DNA of 64,000 nt from Congeria kusceri. Lineage: Eukaryota > Mollusca > Bivalvia > Myida > Dreissenidae. The DNA lies in contig CM051027.1 in the NCBI GenBank assembly GCA_027627225.1, positions 89,078,451 through 89,142,450 of the forward strand. The letters run 5' to 3'. The notes under the pieces are model-generated. The model saw only the letters and a program-made list of their open reading frames with translations. It was not told the DNA's origin and made no database searches. The translations under genes were made by a program, and so were the position numbers. Below are positions 52,301-61,300 of this stretch, piece after piece. How positions within the stretch are numbered: the first letter of the stretch is position 1; each line of letters begins with the position of its first letter.

Positions 52301-55300
52301 CGCAAGTTATTCACTTGAAACTTGGAATATACCTTTGTCAGGGGCAACCTCCCTATAACTCTGTTTTGCATTTCGACAGAGTTGTGCCCCTTTTTCATAT
52401 TGAATTTCTGGTTAAAGTTTATAGTCAAAACTTTTAGACATTCAAAACTACACAACTTATTAACTTCATACGGTTAAAACTTGGAATAATTTGGTAAAGT
52501 AAATGGCCATAACTCAGTTTTGTATTTCAACAAATTTATGCCCCTTCCACTTTACAAAATATGTACAAATTGAAATACTTTGAATAGACGAGCACCCTGT
52601 CCTTTGACATCTCTTGTTTATTATCTCTTGAAATATCTAATATATTATTTAAGGTTACTCAATTGCATTCATTTGCACTTTGAAGCTAACCAATTTCCAA
52701 CATTATGTAACTCTTTCCGACTGAAAATACATTTACCCCCTTACATTTGGATTATTGTACATTTACCCCCATAAATTCTTGTTGGAGAGTACATTTACAT
52801 TGTACACAATAACTTATCTGGAGATGTGCATTAGCCATATTTATGAATTTATTATAAATATTGCAAATGTCATCCAAGGTGTGTATGACATGTCATGCCA
52901 AAAGATTATCATGATAGTTTTGTTTGGGTGTCATTGGGATGTAATGGGTGTAAAAGACTGGTGTTTAAGTCGGAAGTTATTATTGTTTGGGTGAATTCGA
53001 TGTATTTGAGAGTATTTTATTTTCTTTCTTCGTGCATTTCTATGTTGTTGCTTTAACAATTGCCAGTTGTTGAACTAGATATCTGGAAAGGCGAGGTGTC
53101 TCATTCAAGTATTATAGATTTCATCTTTATCAAGCTTATCTTCTGATTAGCAACATTTTATAATGACAGAACAATGGTGTAATATTCTCCAGTAAAGCAT
53201 ATGCACATGCAACAGCTGTTCGCAAATTTGATTATTTTCTTTCATTTCTAAGACCAGCCTGATAACAAGTCTTGTGTGACATTTGATATGTCTTTCATAC
53301 TTTCTATTTATTTGTTGCATACAGTTGAACACCGTTATTTCAAAGTCTTTGGGACTGATACAAATACTTTGAAAAAAAGATTATTCGAGTTAAACATTAC
53401 TAAATTTTCTTAATAAGAATTACTGTTGTATGTAAAATTGCAAATATATATAATAGTGATGTTTTCTTTATTTCTTATTGCCTCTGACATGGAGACTATT
53501 AGACTATTATACATGGTGCAAAATGTTTAATTTAGAATCTGTTGCAAGTAAAATGTAAATGTAAGCTGATGACATAACAAGCGTAAATCCAACTTAAATA
53601 CAAAAACCTCATAATTACTCAAACATCCCTGTTTGCTGGTCAAGTTTGTTGGTGCAATAGCTTGCCAAGCTTTAATTATGGAAACATAATTACAGTTAGG
53701 TTTAATTGATTACTAACCCCCAATGAAAGCAAGCCGAGACAAATGCCGATAATAACACTACATGTTAACGCGTGAAAATTAATTTCAATCATCACGATTC
53801 ATACTTCAAATTAACAATTGATAAATACACTGAAAAACAGGTGTTGGGCCCAATTAATGGGATCTAAATAGCGATAAAACGAAATATAGAAGTTCAAATT
53901 AAACATCAAATTTCTAATTCAACTATGAAGGAAACAATCGGGATTGAAAAAATCATGTGAAATTACGATAAATTTGGTTTAACGGTGTAAGAAATAATGG
54001 GGTTAGACTGCATGAGAAAGAACACAAATTAACAATGGTGGAAACAGTTGTTGTGTGATTCAAATGCCGAAGAAGAATTTGAAATCTTAGAGGTTCATTA
54101 ACAACTGAGTAAGCTTCTATTACCTAACTATGTTGCACATTTGGCTACTTGTCCAAATTGTTTTTACACCGTTATCCTGGCTGAGGACAACAACTGGCAA
54201 TAGCGGTGATACAAGTTATGCATGGTGTTTGAGTAGATGCATACTTATGATTTTACCCTAACTAGGAACACACATTCAAAGAAACCAGAGGAATACTGGA
54301 ACCAGATACGTATCGTAATGAAGTTTTTACGACGAAATACTAGTACTCTTGACATGCAGCCAGCGGATATAGAAAGGCAAAGGCTTTGTTTGCTGTGTAT
54401 TTGGGAAAGAGGTTTTAACCGGCAATGATATAATAATAATAATAATGGGATATTTTGTTATTTTAACCATTTTGCTTATGGTAACAAAGATCAAACTTTG
54501 CATAATGTTAGACTATGAATATGATGACACTTTACAGAACCTAAAAACTCTCCTAAAACAGATGATTTATGAAATAACAAAATATCCCAAAATATCTCTG
54601 CATACTGCACAATTTTCGTTTAACAGTTGGCTAGTTATTTCTTCATTCTATCACAGTGTTAGTTTTTTATCTGTAGATGTATGTAGTTTAGTAGCAGATT
54701 TGATTGTATTAAATTCCACATGTAACACATTTTAGAGCTTATAATAAATGACAATAAGTCTACAATTCACAGAATAATAAGGCAGTAACAGCTAAAAAGG
54801 CAGTATTATAGAAATATTGTGAAACAAAGGCATTTGGAGTGTTTTCCAATGTACCTTACATTCTTTCTACAGTTTTGATACTATTTATTGTGTATAATTC
54901 CATAAAAATTCATATCAACATAAACTTTCCTGAAAATTAGTGAGATGATGGCAAGTTGTAATAGCCAGAAACAGCAGTTCTGAAGCTGGGCTTCTAGCAA
55001 TGGACTTCATCTTAGGCTGTGGTTTCCCACTGACCACCATGCACCTATCAGTATTTTCCCCCAGGGGGAGGGGGGGGGGGAGCGGCGGGCTGACCCAGGG
55101 ACCCAGGGGAACTTCACTGATTTTATTTTTATGGGTTCAATTCCTCACCCTAGAGCCAAGCATTTTTATCTAAATCCCCACAGTAGGGGGAGATGCTTGG
55201 TGTATCAAATGGCCTGATAGGCCAATATAACCAGGATCTAAAATCCGACCAAGGTCTATTTCCAGGGACCCGGAATCATTCCGCGTGTCAATTTCCCACC

Positions 55301-58300
55301 TTTCGGGAATCGCTTTCAGTCTAAAGTCCGGTATATGCCTGCCGCGCCTCCTCTGGGGGAAAATATTGATAGGTGCTGCACATGGGAATGGTTGGTGTCG
55401 GTTGCACATTAGCTATTATACATTTGTGAAAGAAAACTTCTTTGTTGTTAACATGCTACAGTAAATCATTTCAAGTACATATCAATATTTATTGTTGATT
55501 TGGCAATGTGAATCATTTCCAATATGGGAAAGACCTACTATCACTTCATGTTTACTTGATCATGCAGACTGGCAGATGATAGGTATATCTCCACTGCAGT
55601 TTGATGCAATTAGTCTTTTTCATTTACAGAAACTAAAGAACATACATACATTATTTAATAAAAATACTCGTAAGATGATTAAATGAGTTAATATATATGG
55701 TTGATAGTATTAAACACAAAATACTCAATAACTAGGGATCTTATTTTTCTAGAAAGTCAATCTGTCCTGAGGTCTGCCATGATCGCTTATGTTGTATCCA
55801 AATTTTGTGTATCCGAAAATGGTGCATGTCCGAGCATGCGTATTTTCAAGTATAACTGTTATCTACAATAACCAATAGAGACAATGACCAATTTCAATTA
55901 GCTTTAATGAGCAGGGATCATATTATTTCGGTAATGCCGGTCTGAGACCGATTGGGTTAAAAAAAGGGCTGATTGAAATGACTGGTAATCTGTCAGACCA
56001 GTTTTCTTGATTTATCCAGTCACTATCAAAATTGTGATGATCCCCTGATTTTAATACACAGTACACACATTTTATGGCCCAAATGCTGTGTAGGTGCGAA
56101 CGCCGGTGGATCAGTGATGCGTGAATGACCCCAGTCATGTCACTATCGATCGATAATTGGAGTGCATTGGCTGTAGTTTGTTGACTGTGTTATGTTACTG
56201 ACACCGATTGGTCTGTATAATTCTCCACAATAAAATCGTGGCTGGTTACTATAGAGACTGATAATAGCAGCCACATGTAATCCTCGTGGAAAACGTGCAT
56301 TTGCTGCATAATAATTTATGTACTGTGCTGCATTCATAATGATATAGAATATTAACATGAAATCTATCGAAACATCGTAGTAAAACATAGTTCAATACAA
56401 TTAGTTTATTTGTTACTTGGCTTAATTGACGTTCATGACATCATGTAGTTAATTTTAAAGTACAAACTGATCATATTGTGTTACATTATAATTTTGACTT
56501 TAGTTCAGCAAAACTCGCATAACAGACTTAGAAATTAAAAGTTTATTGCAAATTAACGTAATGGAAACTTTGTAGTAAAAACTCACAAAAGACATGGACA
56601 TGAAAATTTATTGAAGTTTGAGCCGTGAAAACATTGAAGAGAATAGTTATACTTTAAAATACGCATGTTCGGACATGCACCATTTTCAGGTTGTACAATG
56701 CCAACAGATAACATTAAAAAGCATTCTTCACTTTTAAGTGTTTAGCTGTGTTTAGTCAAGCAAATTATTAATTAAGAGGTGTATTGACAGAACTGGTCAC
56801 CTTTTAAGTGACATTGTATTGAAATAACTCAGTTTCTGGTTTAAGAAGATGCATGTAATTCACTGAGTTGACATTTTTGAGAATACTAAACTCAATCTCC
56901 TAGCAGAATTGTCCTTCATTGCTCTCACCATACACCTCTGCAATGGGCGCAATGACAAGAATCTTGTTGAAACAGAATGTATTGAACGCACATTAAAGTT
57001 GATTTTTAGGACCACAAGCATAGAAATAGAGAACAAAATGCTCTTTAAATTATCATAAATGGGGAAAAATAATTATTTTGATTTCTATTATTGGAACTAT
57101 TTTCATGATGAGTGGATGGTATTGTGTGTTGCATTTGAAAGTTATGCTCATGTGACTAAAGCCACGTGCATATGTTGGGACTACTTTCCGAGCCAACTAC
57201 AGAGGTGACTGGAATGTAGCCAGTGTGCAAGAGTTTGTACAATACTGTTTCAGGAGCCACAACATGGATGTTGTGTAATTGTGACATAATAAAATTGACC
57301 TTGTGACTTATTCACCTTGTAAAAATTGGTATTGTTCCGAATGCCTTTATTAGGTATGTTTGCTTTTTTCTATGAGTCAAATGTTCTTGGACTGTTTTTA
57401 CTGTCTCAAGGCTGATTGCATTTTTATCTGGCTAATGCCTAATTGCATCAATTATGCAGAATGTGCAATGTTAGACACTGTGTTTAATTTTAGTTCTTTC
57501 ACTTCATTATATTGTTGACTAGATGTCACATAGATCTAGCTCATAAATATGATGTCATCAATAACACAAAACGCTTTCTTATGTTTTCCATAATGTATTG
57601 CCTTTAAATTATTATAATATATATAAAGCATTTTATATAGACTTGTATTGCTTTAAAAGTTTAGTCCTGTAGCTGAAATGCTTGTATGCACCTAGTGTGT
57701 TCATCACATACGCTGTACATTATCTAACCAGAATTTGTTAATCTGTCTCGTATTGACTGTACCTATCTACATTATACATAGAGAATACTAGGTTAGTGTT
57801 GAATAAAGATAAGTTTATTTAGCGAGGCTTAGAAAACCCGAACCACGAGCCTTGGCGAGTGGTTCACGTTTTCGTGCCGAGCAAATAAACTTATCTTTAT
57901 TCAATACTTACCTAGTATTCTATTTATCCCATCATTTTCTGTCTTTATTTTGAAAATTAACGAAAGAAAACTCTCAAAATATTACGAAAAACATAAAATG
58001 ACGTCACGAAAATAACAAGATGACGTCATTATACAGCGCTTGTTTGCTTTATCACCACATTGTTGAAATAAAGCGAAGTTTATTCCATGGGGTTTATTTC
58101 CTCAATGCATGCCTGCTGATGGGATACATTGTATAATCGTTATCCTCTTAGTGCGAGAATCTGAAACTTGCTTTTTGAAACAGAATAAAAAGAATGAAAC
58201 AATATTGTGATTAAGGCAATGGTGGAATGGAACATACAAATGATGAATATGGTCATGGAAAATATGGCATCTGCTTTTTGTAAAAGTGGACATTTGAGTT

Positions 58301-61300
58301 CTGCAAATAGGGGTGGGCTTCACAAATGCAAGATATTTGGGCTTGGAAATGGTTGAGTGGCATAGAAGTAAATGGAAGCTACAGGATCATCTAATAGAAA
58401 TACTGGCTTTAGGAACTTACAAATTTTAGGATCCAGTAATAACGATTTTTATCCTAGAAATGGACTATTTGGGTTCTAAAAAGTTCTATAAGTAATGGCA
58501 TGTTTTTCGATGAGTTAAAGACAGGAAAGTCAGTATGGAATGTTGTTATATCAAATAAACCAATTCGGGTACACATACATATGCTGTATATGCTTGTACT
58601 ATACATCCTGGAGGTGTGTTGTTGGCAAAGAAATCTATTTGTTTGTGAAGTTCAATTTTGACTCAGTAAAACACAAAATGTTGAGATTCTTGCACTTGGA
58701 TGAAAATATAACAAGTGTGAATTTACATATCTGTTACTAACCACTAACTACATTTAAGGTTTTAGTGAATATTATATTCATATATACAGTTTTATTTTAA
58801 AACATTTTCCTGAAAGAGTATATTTCAATTGTCTTAAACTGCCTTGGCTTTCCTTACCTTTTTCACAATTTATTATAATTATATACATTACTTTATTATG
58901 TTTTTTCTTGAGGTTGTACATCATCTACCTGTCAGATAACCTATTTAATTATATTTGTTTAAATTGTATCGTATGATTATCACAGTAAAATCAGGTTTCT
59001 AACAGCTTCTTTTTTATTTGTTTCTGTAAATCTTAACAAATTAAATTTCCTTTGCTTCTGCATGTCAGTCTTTAAAGTCATATATTTTGTTATAATTTCA
59101 GACTGGTTTGAGTCAGTTAAATTATTTGCATTACATTATTTAATTATCCCCGCTTCAGGCTTACGTATTCATTGGCAGTCAGATTATCATTCATTTAGCT
59201 TTCAAGATACATATACAGAAATTAAACATACTGAACATCAGCCCTCATTGTTGTTTTACATTATTTCTTACGCAGGGAGTCAGCCCTTATCTCGAACAAC
59301 ACAATACTGACACTGGGTCACGTGGCGGTGTCACTAAGGGACACGCCCAAGACGGTGGAGTCTGTGCTCCAGATCTTCCTGCAGCGGTTCTGCTCTCCGC
59401 CCTCGGCTCTAGACGTCCTGATAGTTGACCAGCTCGGCTGTATGATCATGATGGGATGTGTAAGTCTCTTTGTGATGTTCATTTTTTTTAGCAGCTTAAG
59501 ATTAACCATCAAGTTTTTGTAGCGCTTTAAAGAACAGTTTGATTATATTGCATATTTTTATGCCCCCGGCCTCTTGATGCAGGATGCATATAGTGATAGT
59601 ATTGTCTGTCCTTCTGTCCGTGACAAGGTTAAGTAGATTTTACCATTTCGTCTAGCAACAACACCGCTTACTACAACACTTCGACACTTAAACAGTTGTT
59701 GCTTATGACCATTCTCTATCCACCCATATCACCCAACCTCACATTGACCTTGACCTAATTTTGGACTTACACTAATACAAAAGTGCCATTTCTTGGTTAA
59801 CTAGATTTTACCGTTTCGTCTAGCACCAACACCGCTTACTACAACACTTAGATATTTACACAGTTGTTACTTATGACCGTTCCCAATCCACCCATATCAC
59901 CCAACCTCACTTTGACCTTGATCTTGACCTAATTTGGACTTATAATAATTCAAATGGGCTTTTTCTTGGTTAACTAGATTTTACCATTTCGTGTTGCACC
60001 AACACTGCTTGCTACAACACTTGGATACTTACACAGTTGTTGCTTATGACCTTCCCTAATCCACCCATATCACCCAACTATACTTTGAGCTTGACCTTGA
60101 AATAATTTGGATTAAGAAATGAACTACCCAGCACCAACTGGTGGCGTGTGTGTTTATCAAACACAGAATTGTGTTTCTTCTGTTTAATGAATGGTTACAG
60201 TCTTTACTTACCATATTAAGTTTGACAACTGTTATTTTTATTATTTGATAATGAAACAAAGTTTTGTTGTAACTGAACTGCAATTGTTTATGCCCCCGGC
60301 ATCTTGATACAGGAAGCTTATTTAATGAATGGTTACAGTATTTACTTACCATATTAAGTTTGACAACTGTTATTTTTATTATTTGATAATGAAACAAAGT
60401 TTTGTTGTAACTGAACTGCAATTGTTTATGCCCCCGGCATCTTGATGCAGGAAGCTTATAGTGATTGTCCTGTACGTCCGTCCGTTCTTCCGTCCGTTTT
60501 GTCTAGCACCAAACACTGCTTGGTACAACATTTGGATACATCAACAGTTGTTGCTTATGACCATCCCCAATCCACACATATCACCCAACCTCAATTTGAC
60601 CTTGACCTAATTTGGACTAAAAATAATACAAATGGGCTGTCCAGCACTAACTGGGGGCATTTGTGTTTATCAAACAGTGTCTTGTTTAAAACTTTTTCTT
60701 CAGTGCATTTAAAAATACAACACTGCTTGCTACAACACTTGGATACTTAAACAATTGTTGCTTATGACCATCCCCAATCCACCCATATCAACCAACCTCA
60801 CTTTGACCTTGACCTAATTTGGACTAAAAATAATTCAAATGGGCTGTCCAGCGCTAACCGGGGGCATTTGTGTTTAACAAACACAGTGTCTTGTTTAAAA
60901 CTTTTTCTTCAGTGCATTTAAAAATACAAAATACTGTAATATAGCAGAATGGAAAGTTCCTTTCATATTAAAAACTACAGTCCAAGTTTCCTGATTTTGT
61001 TGTAGATGTACCGGTACTTTCAAACCTGTGCTTTATAAGCCCCAAGTGAGTGTCAATGTTGATATGTGTATTATCTTTAGGTGTTATAACTTATTTCAGT
61101 CATCAACAATATATCAAGAAGTGATGGCGATGTTTCGAGAAATCAGCATCATCAGCAGTTCTCCATACAACAACTTGGACAAAGATGAAAAGGTCAAAGG
61201 TTACAGGTTAGTGCTTTCTTGTAATGTAAATTACTGTCTTTGTTATCATTAAATGTGCATGTAGATTACCCTACTAGGCAGAAGAATTGTTGTCTGTGCA

